This document shows, one piece after another, positions 13,701-27,380 of a DNA stretch of 64,000 nucleotides. Source of the DNA: Ptychodera flava. Lineage: Eukaryota > Hemichordata > Enteropneusta > Ptychoderidae. The translations under genes were made by a program, and so were the position numbers. Numbering within the stretch: position 1 is the first letter of the stretch; each line of letters begins with the position of its first letter. The DNA is taken from positions 32,622,338 to 32,686,337 of the forward strand of contig NC_091932.1 of the NCBI RefSeq assembly GCF_041260155.1, given 5' to 3'. The notes beneath the pieces are model-generated. The model was not told where the DNA came from, ran no database searches, and worked only from the letters and a program-made list of their open reading frames with translations.

Positions 13701-16700
13701 AAAAATTGGGATTAAACCATAAATGGTAGAGCTTGCTTCCACTGTCAATGATTAAACAAAGTTTTATCTACGGACAAGTTAAGATCCACAGTGCTGCCTT
13801 TGTGATTTATATTATAACTTTCACGCAGCAGCTTATCAGATCATAATCTACTTTTTTACTGAATAACACAGGGATCTCCTGTTTTCTGACCTTGTGCCAT
13901 ATCACCTTTATTGCTGAAGCTAGATGGCCTAATGATCTCCCGATGTTGTTCTTTCAAGTCAAAGTTTCAAGCAGCTGACAAATAAGACGTGTGCGATGTG
14001 ATGGAAGTTTAATGTCACACTTGCATTTCAGCACAAATTCTGTGGATATCACGTAACACCATCAATGCAGTCAGGGGTAAAGTGGTAAAGAAATATTGAC
14101 CAATACCTTAAATTTTAGAGAATTAACCAGATCTTTCAGAACATCCAAATAAAGCTCGATTGGAGAAACATGTAAAAAAACACAGACATGTAAAAATAAA
14201 CTTGTGTTTGTGGCTGCAACACCACAAACTGCACCCTGGCAAAACTCAAAAGATCTAAAACCCTTCTGATGTAAATGCAATGAATACAGACTTGCATCCA
14301 ATCAGATTAAAATCAGATGTAGTGATGGTAACGGTGTAATCTTTTTCTGGTCTTCACATCTTGTCAGCTGTGGTAGCCTCTCTGCATCTGACGTCACCAT
14401 TGCCATCTCTACTCTACATCAGATTTTAACCAGATTGGCTGTGGGTCATACAATGAAAGCTGTCTTCTATGGACAATACTAAAATATTCAAAGTGCGCTA
14501 ATTTTGAAAATTTCTGATAACAACATGACACATTCACATGCAAATACTTGTAAAACACTATATACAAAAATTCTTTCTGTTAAAGAGTTGACATAATTTC
14601 TCACATGTCCATAGTATCAGATCTTACTGTATGAACTTATTGGTAGCAGTGTCTGCTGTTTAAATTGTGCGATGAAGGATGCTGAAAAAGAATAGCATTA
14701 TCATCAGAAAAATTACAAAATGTAGGAAAAAATATCTGCACAAAGACAGAGTTAATGACACGATGACCTGTAAAGATCAAGACATTCAGTGATATTATCG
14801 GGGAAATTTATTTGTTCACAAGGAAATCTTACTCCTTGTTTCTGTTGTCTTGCCAAAAAATTACAATAACTCTAATTTTTGTCCCTCTCTGGCCTGAACG
14901 GTATGTATGGATATCGTATGTGCTTTGTACATCATTGTAGCACTGCATATTTTTTATGCAATGTGATGTATTCTTGGATGTGACGATAGGGCGCTATTTC
15001 AGCAGGAGACAATGAGCAAGTTTAACATTGTAAAACAGTGATCCCTTGCGATGGTAACATGTGAAGATGTGGCATATTCAATGAGTATGACAGTCACTTT
15101 ATACTGTGTTCTGCCAGAAACTCTGTGCCTGACTGCTAGTCATATTACAGAAATGAACCTATTTCACTCATTACATCCATCATGTAAAGAGTGAAGCAGG
15201 CACAGAATACTGCCACAGAATACCTGGTGAAATAGAACAATGTGGTTAGTGACGGTAATATCATGGGTAGTATACCGGTACATGGAGATGGAGATAATCA
15301 AGGCTGAGCAAATCCAGTGGTTAAGGTAGAATGCAACTTGTGGACAGATCTTCGATATTTGGCCTATCAAATTTTTTAATTATTTTCTGATCTACCACTT
15401 GTGGGACTCATTTTTAAGCTCATTTTCATCATTTTCACAATGTTAGTTTTTCATAAATCAAAAATTATAATTTTTTTTCAATGGAGCTAAAAGACAGAGA
15501 TGGCGACCATTTTGAATTAAGAGTATCGGCAACTGTTAGGTAATTTGTTTCTCCAGTACCAAACATGCATGGTTATCCTGAGTTTTATTATTGATTTGTT
15601 AAGAGAGTGATTGAAAGTTTCACTGAGCAAACCTTGAGCAAAGTTTAAGACTTTCACTATCGAGATGCATACAAGACTGCTACACTTATACCCATATACA
15701 AATATTGGTCAAGGAACACGAGAACCATTGAACAGTTTTGTTTACTCCTGTATATGTATGCTAGTATAATTGCTACATTTGAAATAATCATTGATGTAAC
15801 AATTTTAAAATCCAGTGTGATCGAAAAGCTACCCTATGATATCATTGACCATATATAATGTACAACAGTGCTATACAGCATTGACATATTAATTTACTGT
15901 ACTATTAATATACTGTGCTGTTGTCATTTTACACTGGTCCACAGAATTCCTTTATTTTAGAGGAGCCGTAGTTGTGTTTTGCCCAGCATATTTGGGTTCC
16001 TTACAGTTCATAATATTTCTCACGGCGTTTCCATTGTGATACTTTAACATGCACAACAGTGTGACTATTACAAAAAAAAATCTGACATCAATATTTTACA
16101 GAAAAAAGCACTGAAATTTGTTTTCATAATATTTGATAATTCTGATTATTTTACAATATTATTCTCTTATACGACGTTGTTGAACTTGTTGTTCAGTGGG
16201 ATCATATCACTACTTGTAAATTCTGAAAGACAAGCTCCACTTTGTGCTTATTTCCTGGCAAGAGCTCAAAATTACCTTATAAAGTAGCATGTGTTTTATA
16301 ATTTCTATGGCTGTGAGATGGTTTTAATTGTGAGCATGCATAATTAACCCTTTGAGTATCACCTCTATAAAATAAAACCCAGACAATTTTTCAGGTCCAA
16401 ACATTTCTTTCAGATTTTGACCAAAATTTTGACCAAACTTTTGACCAAAAACTTGAGTCTATGAAAAGTGCTATCCATTTGGTCCAAAACTTTCGAAAGA
16501 ATTAGAGAAAAATTAATAAAAATTGGTAAAATGTTGCACTAAAGTTTTGGTGTGAAACTTACAGCACTCAAAGGGTGAAGAATGTTAAGAACTCTTGTAT
16601 GTAAAGATCATTATTTGTATCATATCTTACTGACAAAAAAGTAAGTATTGCTTTTCCTATATAGATACAGAATGCACACTATTTGCTGAATGGCTTTCAT

Positions 16701-19700
16701 TTTGGCGACATTAACAGAGCTAACATTTGCTTCACAGCAACATTTTGTGATCCATTCAAATGCTATTGATTGCTAGCTGATAGAGGGCGCCATTACCTGT
16801 CACATGCATGGCCCTGGCTATGGTCAGCACAAGGGCTCTGTTCAGTTCTTCAGACTCGCCAGACAGTAACTGTTTGGGATCATTCAGAAACCGAGACAGC
16901 TGAGGCTGGACTTCAACGCTGCCTAGACCAGTAATCAGTCGCAATGCAGTTGCTTCCACGCTGAAAAGGAAAGAGACGAAAAAGAAGACCCTAAATGATC
17001 AGGAATATCAATCAGGAATATCAATATATTGTGTAGCGTTATATTTTGATGAACAGCACCCTCTGGAGACCAAATCTGGTGAATCCTGAATATTTGAAGG
17101 ATCAAGTGTTCGTTTGCCTCCATGACAGACAGTTAGAATTCTTGAGGCATGAAGATATTCAGAGGACTGATTGCAAAAAGTAAAGAAATGTATGGCTTAC
17201 TAAAGAGTTTCCTGAATTGGGAAAATTTAATGCAATGAAAATGGAAATGGCATATGAAAATACAGCATCAGGAGTTGGTAGAAGTGAGAGAATGAAGACC
17301 TCAAAACATGACTGGAACCCTACGAGGCTAATATTCAAAGTAAGTAGTTTAGCTGTGGTCAAAGCACACTGCATAAAGTTGATACTATTCACTCAGAAAT
17401 TTAGAAAAGTATTCTTCATTACCCTGATGACTGCCATTCTATCCATTAATTTTATAGGAAAAAAAAATTGAATTGAATGTATCAAAAAGGCTAGGCAGCA
17501 ACAATATAATCTTCTGTATAGGTTTCAAAATGAATCCCAAAACGCTATACACCAGAAAAAATCCATTGGTATTTTGGCACATGAAAATCTGTCCCTGAGG
17601 TTCATTTTTTGCCCTAACCCTTTCATTGCCGTGGTTTGGTCCAATGCTATTGTTTCCAATGGTTAGTGCGGACCAATGCATACAGTAATAGGGGTGAACA
17701 GGTTAAACTGGATGGGAAACTTACCAGAGATGCAGCTGATGTTGATTGGTTTGTGGTACTGAGGTGAGTGAGTGAAGATGACTCAGCAATTGTACTCTGT
17801 AGTGTGGCTGTATGTGATGCAGTCTATAGCTGAACATTTCTAAGAGTGTGTGAAGGATTCCCCAGGCATGGCTTCGGAAAACATTCGGTAAAAGTTGACC
17901 TGAAAATTCAAAAAGTGCAGAGAAGTCAGATTTTCTTTACATATTACACATTGCATTTGCTTCTTTTCAACAGAAAATCTGTGACAAAAAATTATTCAGG
18001 CTGCGTTTATAATCACAAGTCATAGTTATGACATAATAAAAACATAACTATCGAACCAACAGTAATTTTTGTTAACATGAATGAATAAATTAATATTTCT
18101 TCTTTGTAAACTTTAAAAAGGGAAAATGTCAAAAAAAAGATGTACATAAGTAGCCTCTGATTTTTAAGCAATAAGAAATCTCAGTAATGACTTGTAATTC
18201 TTGGCAAAATTTTGTGATTTTGATGTTGAGTGTATTTATTTATTTCTTGACTTGTAAAATAGATAGAATTATGACTGATTTTCAATGTAGGGAACAGCAG
18301 GTATATTAAAGGGAAGCTAATGATGCAAGTGAATGTTCAATAATCACAATTCAGTAGGATCTCTCCATGAATGAAGCTCTTCACAAACTTTAATTTCAGA
18401 GAATCAAAGTGGATTAACCCTTTCACCAACATGGTTTAGCCCAAACCATTTGTTATCAATGGTAAATGTGGACCTATTTACAGGAAATTGGGGTGAACAG
18501 GTTAAAATTTCAGTCAACTATGCATAAAGACAACTTATCACCATAAATAAATAAATGTAATAATGAATTTTGAAAAAATGAGAAAATGGATAGCTACAGC
18601 AGGATGGAGTGACAGTGGAACAGAATTACAGCCTATCACTTACTGATAAAACCTTTGATTCCCAGTGACTCTATCTCCATGTATACAAGCAGTCTACTGT
18701 AGGTTTCAACCAATGCTGGGGCTAATGCCAGGGTGATTTTACTCTGAGCCATCTTGATCACCTTGGTTACGATGCTATGGATTAGGCTACATTATGGGAT
18801 AAAAATTTCTTGTAAGAATTATGAACATTGCATCAGTGGATGTATACTGATAGAGAGAAAGAAACATATCTGTGTAGATGTCGGTAATACAAAAATAAAG
18901 AAACATCCCCTGGCAATGTGTCTTGGAAGCTTGCAGCTTATTGGTCAGCTGGATACTATTGGCATTAATGAATCACTTCCAAACAGCCAATCAGCTACTT
19001 AGTTGCTAGGTTTCAGACTCCTTAAGTTGCTCTAAATAATGCACATTTGCCCAGCATTTTCATGTGCAAACACATAGACGTACATAAATAAATACATATG
19101 CAGTGTTGCAGCCAGGAATCGCCTTTGCGACAATGTCCCAAAAAAATGAACCCATTGTCCCACATTCTCATATACTGAGGGTCACCTTGGGTGCACCCAT
19201 GAGTCAACTGTGTTGGGTGTTGTCTGAAAGTAATATCTGTTGTTGACAATTACTTTTGTTTTGCATGATTATTTGGAGGCTTATATTTACGTACTTTCAG
19301 AGCTATGTTTAAAAGTAATTAGAATGCTGCACTTGATATCATAACTTGCCTGTAGTCTGACTGAGCTACGCAGTCTCGATAACTTTACTTTTTTTGTGTG
19401 TGAAACTAATTTGTTACAAAATAATATAAAATTTGATTGACAACTGCTGCATTTTGTCCAAAAAATGTGCAAAATGTCCCAAAAAATAAACTGCAGTTAC
19501 TGTAGTGGTTTCCCCTGATTTAAAATTCCTGGCTTCAACACTGCATATGATACATGTACGTCCATAATTACATATACAATGTACCTATAAATTCATACCA
19601 ACATACACATGTACATATTATATTTAGTTTCAGTTTCATGGAGTTGTACATACATGGCCTTGTTTACAGCAACACATTGGCAGTAGAAGGCTGAGACAGA

Positions 19701-22700
19701 TGTACTGTTCTGTCAATACTGCCAATATGCAATATGCTATCACCTCTGTCTCTATTGTCAGTGCTGTTAATGGGACAAAGTCGGCCATTTTTCATGAATT
19801 TTGTTTGATACGAGATACGACTTATATTGTTTGACATGTTGAAAGATACTGAATGAATAGGTGACCATGCATATATCTGACCCCGGTTTTAGACAAATTA
19901 AATGAAACCATAGCGAAAATGAATTAATGCCATGACCATTCATTTTCGCGATGGTTTTATGTATCGTGTCTAAAACCGGGCTTGAATATATGCATGGTCA
20001 CACATTCATTCACAACCTTTCAACATATCAAACAATATAAGTAGCATCTCGTATCAAACAAACTTCATGAAAAATGGCCGACTTTGTCAGTCCTTGAATG
20101 CACGCTGTCAATGTTATTACTGTTGTCAGCAGATTAGGCTAAACTGCATCCACTATTCCGGTTCAAGAGAGCTTGTTCAAAGTCAACAATCAACATTTGT
20201 CAGTCGACGCTAAAGTCTGAAGTCCTGGGCAACATATGGTCATCATACAAGACAACAGACTCATACACTAGAAGTTGAATTGACTGTCATGTACAAATTG
20301 TTGTGAGTAACCCAACATCAACAGTGAATTATGGAAACTCTGTTACAGTTTTAGCGTATGTTATATTTGTATCATTTAAGTCTTTTCGTGCATACAATAT
20401 GGGTCTAAGACCATTTAAAATATACTTTTTATCTCTATGGATTTCTCACTATACCTCCATACTCAAGCATTTTTACTTCAAATTTGGCTTGAAACTACCG
20501 TACTCGTCCGAGTATAAGCCCCCGGTTCGGCAACACTAAACAGCGGTAAAACTAGGGGAGGGGCTTATACTCGAGCAACCCCATGTTATCTGCCATGGAC
20601 GCTTAATTTATGCTAATTTTATGATTTTTTTTCAATACCACTCGATCTTTCTATTGCTCATGCCTATGTTTTGGCGATGTGTCCGTCAAATTCGGCCGAA
20701 AATCACACGAAACGAGCATTTTTGAAGCAAATTAAGTACCAGGTATGAATTTTGAATATGCTGGGGAACGATTGACGGTTACATGACAGACAAACTTGCT
20801 ACTTTTCACAGTAAAATCGAACGTAGAAGATGACATGGTGGCATAATCCCTATAGGAAATAGCCATTTGGTTTCCAGACTTGGGTTTTTTCTCGCTTATG
20901 TACATTCGTCTATGGGGCGAATAGTCCCAGAGCTGAATAGCTTATGAGTGACTGTGTGCTGATCAACAGTAATGTGAACAGGCATGCACTGCCTACACTA
21001 CATCTTGTGAAAACAACAACATAGCAGTGAAAATTGTAATAGTCACCAGGAAAAGTCTTCACAAATGAAAGGATAATTGCTTCAAACAAAAGAAACTGCA
21101 TGTTTTGAGCATGAAAACATCGTGGCCGTGAATGAAAATAAACAATGGCGGACGTAAGTGAGACTATTCTATTTAGGCGACGGGGGTGAGCAGGGTCAAA
21201 GAATCACGATAGTACTGGGAAAACATGTCATTTTCCTTACTATGCTGTCAAGGGAACTCCAGTTTCCCATTGTTTTAACATCTTTTAAAGTTTCTTTATT
21301 ATGTAAAAGTAATTTTACCAAGTTTAATGACCAAATATACTCTCCTAACCATTCTGTATTTGACTTACACTAGGGTAGGAGCTTATACACGGATGTAATA
21401 CATTTTCAAAAATCCTCTGAAATCAGTAGGGGGGCTTATGCACGAGCAGGGGCTTATACTCGGACGAGTATGGTATAATGTTAATTTTGGCCAGCTTACC
21501 CATGAGCCAACATCATTCATTCATTATTTCATTTGTCCATCCATCCATTCATTCATTATTTCATTCATTCATTCATCCGTTCATTCATTCATTCATTCTT
21601 TCATTCGTCCATACATTCATTCATCATTCATTTGCTCATTCCACCATCCATCCATCCATTCCATTCATTCATTCATTCATTTATTCATTCATTCATTCAA
21701 CACAATAAACCTGAGCTCACCTCATTTTAGCATGGATGGTGAGAGAGTCTAGCAAACTCATGGTCAGTGGTGTAGTTGGTCCTGATGCAATACAGTTGAG
21801 ACCTGGCATGGGTGTAGTGGTCTTGTTGGACGAAGAACCATAGATGAATTCTACCAGAACACCCATTGGCAGTGGAAAATAATCAGTGTTTGTGCTGTCT
21901 GTAAATTCAAATAAAAACCACAATTTTACGGTGTCGCTCAAATTTGATCAGAATTGATACATACCAAAGATCAACAATAAGTGTTACTTTTTTTTTTTTT
22001 TTTTTTTTTTTTAATTTTTTTTTTTTATTCAGTCCATCATCCAACAGGCGTTAGCCCAATTACAGGATGAGGTAATAACCCACTAACCCCCAATGGAGCA
22101 CTGAGGAGTAAAGTGCCTTGCTCAAGGGCACAACACCGTGCTGGAGTCTCGAACTCACCATCCTCCGACAGTGAGTCCGTTACTCTGGACCTACCGGGTC
22201 TTGAACTGGGTCTCGAACTCACCACCCTCTGACAGTGAATCCGTTACCCTAACCACTGGGCCACGGTGCCTCCCAAAAGTGTTATTTCTATCTGTTCAGT
22301 GCAGGAAAATATACGTTGATGTTATGATAATTTCTGCACAGTACAACCAGAAAAACAACAAGAAATATTTAAACCAGAAAATTAAGAATGACAAAAGTAA
22401 ATAAGGTCTGAAACTTTAGGTACTGAAGGTAAACTTTAGCAACATGCATAGCAGAGAATCTTTCAACCATGGATGTACAAAAATAGACATCCATGGTTTC
22501 AGCAGATCTGTTAATATGTCACAGTTCATAAACAATGACAGGAAATGACCAATTAGCTGTTTCAGTTACTGCTACAACTCCCAAACATAATAGGTACCCT
22601 GCATACAAATAGGTTAAAGGTCAAAATCCTCTTATTCAGATGTGTGGGCTGATTCAGTTCACTGCCACCACTCCTGCACACTTGCAGTATTTCCCTTTTT

Positions 22701-25700
22701 CTTACCTCATTTGCACATTTTTGACACTGATGTGTTCATTTGAACAAATTCACATCTCAACCCCTGCATCTACCTGTACACCAAATACTGAGACAGTAGC
22801 TTTGGCGGTATGGGAGCCTTTGTGTGTGACGGACATACATCCGCACATACATACCCACAAATATACAGACATACAGACGCCACTCAGACTCATCATATAA
22901 GCTCTTTTTGGTATTTATATATAAAACCAAATATGAGCTAATAAAAACACACAAATCATAAAGCATCAACAACAAAAAATGTCCAGATTCTGTATTATGG
23001 CTGTCATATTTGCTAGCCACGGTTTTCACTCGAGCAGGGTACCCTCCATCAAAACAACCTTTGGTGGAATAGGCCTTAAATCGATTGATAGATACGCACC
23101 ATCAAGCAGTTGTAAATGGCCTGTAAGTAGCCAGTCATGGAACTTGTCAGTTCTAAGCTGTAACATGTCAAGATGGCAATATCCACAATGCTCACAAGCG
23201 ATATAAAGGGATGTATTGCTAACTTTTCCCATCATGAGTTTGACTGACAATGATAGGAAGGAAGTAAACTTCATTTCAACGTCAGCGATGCCTGTGTTAC
23301 AAGTAGAATCGGAAGTGGCAAGCCTTCTGCATTTGCTAAATCAACCAAGACCTTGCTAGCTGTATTGCCATTTGTGATTGGTCCTCACAATTTTGACGAA
23401 ATGGTGAAATGCTACACACGACACTGTCGAGTGTTCACACATGGTTTGTTGGTGAGACTATACTATGTGAACCTAACCAAGCCCTACAGACCAGACGATG
23501 TATGGCTTTTGAACAGACATAAACGTCACTATGTCTAATAAAAAATTACTGATTGATGAATAACAATCCTTGAGAGTAGAGAGTTACAACTGAGGAATCA
23601 CAGCCGTCCATCTAGGAACATCACTCTGATAATCTCTTGAAAGTTACAAGTCATTGACAATGACATAGTCCCCACATGTAATAGGAGTATTAGTCTTGAT
23701 GGGGCAGGGAAATGTGGTCATTAAGAAGTATCACTGGAGTGTATATGTTCAAATCTATGGACACATAGGTCTATGTCGTTGTTCCCAATTTGCAACAAGA
23801 GGCATGTCTAAGTTATGGTTCTAAATCGGGAAAAAAGATCAGACCTAGCTGTACTGGCCAGCCAAGAAAAACATATGGGCATAATAAATGAGGTACAAGA
23901 TGTGACATCTTAAGGTCTATTATTCTATCAAAATTAAAGCGTATAGAACTTGTGGTTACTGAGTTATGCATATATACGCTTAATCAAGGTCAAAGGTCAT
24001 CAAGGTCACGTGACATTTAAAAAAAAATTGTAATGCTAATTAATTCATATATGCCAAAATTCAGACCTCTAGCTCTATTGGCTTGCCCACAATTATATAT
24101 GTGCATAATTAATAGAGGTAAAGCATGTGCTGTCATAAGGTCTCCCATCCTACTAAATATAAAGGACATAGCACTTGTGGTTACTTATTTATTGACATAA
24201 TTGTGTATTTTAGGTAAAAGGTTATCAAGGTCACATGACATTTTGTCAAAAAATTTCTATCCTATAGTCTATCCCTATATAACAATCATACATCTAGCTC
24301 TATTGGCTCGCTCAAAATTAGATATGCACACAATTAATGAGGTACAATATGTGGCGTGATAAGGTGTCCCATCATACCAAATATGAAGGGTGTGGCACTT
24401 GTGGTTCCTGAGTTATGGACAAATATGTATATTTGAGGTCAAAGGTCACCAAGGTCGCATGACATTTTGTCAAAAATATTGTCTTGATAAGTTATCCCTA
24501 TATACCAAAAATCAGACCTCTAGCTCTATTGGCTCGCTCAAAATTAGATATGTGCATAATTAATGAGGTACAATATGTGGCGTCATAAGGTGTCCCATTA
24601 TACCATATATGAAGGGTGTAGCACTTGTGGTTACTGAGTTATGGACAAATATGTATATTTGAGGTCAAAGGTCATTGAGGTCACGTGACATTTTGTCAAA
24701 AAAAATTGTATTGCTAAGTTATCCCTATATACCAAAAATCAGACCTCTAGCTCTATTTGCTCACTCAAAATTAGATATGCGCATAATTAATGAGGTACAA
24801 TATGTGGCGTCATAAGGTGTCCAATCATACCAAATATGAAGGGTGTAGCACTTGTGGTTACTGAGTTATGGACAAATATGTATATTTGAGGTCAAAGGTC
24901 ATTGAGGTCACGTGACGTTTTGTCAAAAAAATTGTATTGCTAAGTTATCCCTATATACCAAAAATCAGACCTCTAGCTCTATTGGCTCGCTCAAAATTAG
25001 ATATGCACATAATTAATGAGGTACAATATGTGGTGTCATAGGGTGTCCCATCATACCATATATGAAAGGTTTAGGACTTGTGGTTACTGAGTTATGGACA
25101 AATATGTATATTTGAGGTCAAAGGTCACCAAGGTCACGTGACATTTTGTCAAAGTGTCTGAGATATCTGCGTGAACGGATGGACTCATGGATGGACTCAC
25201 GGACGGACATGACCCAATCTACAAGCCCCCTGGACTTTATCTGTGGGGACTAAAAACTGTGTCACTGCATCCTTTTTGCAATATGAATACGATGAGAAAC
25301 TAAATTTTTGATTTCTTGGCCTTATACATGGGAGTCTATGGACTGCCTTATACATGGGAGTCTATGGAGGTGAAAACTAAAAAGTCCTCTAACACAACCA
25401 AATTTGATCGCATTGTGAAACAAATCGACGTGCATCTGTATGGGGTAGGGTACTATCCTTGTACCAAGTTTGAACAAAATCGCTCCAGGCGTCTCTGAGA
25501 TATCTGCGTGAACGGACGGACGCACGGACGGACAGACGGACGGACGCACGGACGGACGGACGCACGGACATGACCAAACCTATAAGTCCCCCCGGACGGT
25601 GTCCGTGGGGACTAATTACAGTAGTTTGTACTCACATGCATTGCACAGAAGTGCAATCCTGTAGTCTGTCATGGGCAGTGTCTTCATGTTAAAACTTTGC

Positions 25701-27327
25701 TGAAGAAAACTGGAAATAGAATGTCAGATGGTAAGAGATCAACATCATACATGTATAAATTGATAATGCATTTCACTTTTGTACATTTGTCACAACAATG
25801 GAGCTTTCTACAGACAGGAAATAAGATATCTTCAACTAATTACAGTTGAATGCACCTCAAGGACAGTTTTGAGATACTTCAATATTTACAATAATTTTCT
25901 TTAAAGCCTGAGCGCCAAAGTCAATTTTTGTCGCCTATATCAAAATGTACACCATGCGATTTTTTTCTAATTTTTGATAAAATTTTGATAAAATCTGAAG
26001 CCAATCAAATGTGATGTTCATTTGATCCAAAATTGTCAAAAATTACAGAAAAATTCACAAAATGGTAAAATATTGCACACTATAATTTTGTTGGGAAAAA
26101 TTATAGCGCTCAAAGAGTTAAAGCCTCCGCACCACCCCACCCCACCCCCTCCCCTTCAACAATTTAATATCACCAAATAGTGTTCCATGGCAAAAGATGG
26201 GAACAAAAGAGACATGAAGTTTGGAAAATGTATGATTTGTCTCATCACAGAAACTGTACAATATTTTTAATAACTTACTCTAGCTGTTCCTTCAGTGCCT
26301 GTGGTATGGGTTTGTGTTCCATGGATCTCTGGTCCAAGGAATCGTCACCTGGTTTCTTGACTGGTTTACCATCTCTGCCCAAACCTTTCTTGCTCAGCCC
26401 ACTTGCACTGTGATGGGGAGAAGTTACACATGGGTGTTACAGAGGAAAGAAACCATACCACATACAGAAATGAATCACAGAGTTTACTTTGATTATCAAT
26501 GGTTCCTTACAGTTGTCCTCACTTGACCATTTCTACATTAAAAACAATTTCTTTTCTCCACATAATTTAAAGACACTGACCTATTCATCCCTAACTCACT
26601 GTAAACAAGTCCACTCCCACCATTGATAACAATTTGTTTGGGCTAAACCATGGTAGGTTGAGGGTTAAACTGCAAGTCAGTTTATCTTAGATTTTGTAAC
26701 CTGTACTTTCACATTATGCAAAAAAAATTCTACAAGATTTTAACAAACTGAAAAGAGGTAGTGTCTATACTGAAAATTACTCACCCTTTTATTAAGTCTG
26801 AAGCTTACAGGCCCAGGCTGGCCTACAATGTATTTCAACTCCACCCTAGGGGGTGTGACTTATTTATTAATGATGAAAGGCACCCTCAGACAAGCAAAGA
26901 TGAATACAATAAGGAAGATGGGCCAAGTGTCCCCCTGGTTTCCCACTTTTATCAAAGCAAATGTCTACATGTTACTTAAGAAATAAATTATGTTTGACGA
27001 GAACTATGCAAATAGCACTTTATTTCTTGAGGTGTATATTACCTTGCCACAATGACTTACTCTAATGTTTCTTGCAAGCCGTGGGGCAGAGCTCTCTGCT
27101 CTGCTGTATCATCACCAGGTTTCCTGGCAAATCTTGCATCTCTGTTCTGTGCTTTCTTGTTGAGATGAATCCAGATACATGTCATGGCAAATGCATGTGT
27201 GCATTGTGGTTTGTTGATGTCAGGTACGGGTAAGTTCTGTGATATTTCAAAGTATGCATCAGTGTTATTAAGTACACCTTGCATCATTCCTTGTATCTTT
27301 TTCCCTCCCTCCCTCCCTCCCTCCCTT

Positions 27328-27380
<53 letters not shown>

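Larger units (their letters stand above)
13075..16796 (-). other. MED23 intron 20, 3.7 kb
   Basis: Holds the family D and family C repeats; otherwise AT-rich sequence with nothing recognised. Confidence 0.7.

Noticed and set aside
21438..21752. Three overlapping Ser/Ile/His-rich open frames
   Set aside because: Pure products of the CATT/ATTC microsatellite.
23026..23538. Possible transposase fragment with a CEHCGYC motif on minus and an open frame on plus
   Set aside because: The Cys motif is suggestive but no family could be recognised and frames are short; left unannotated.
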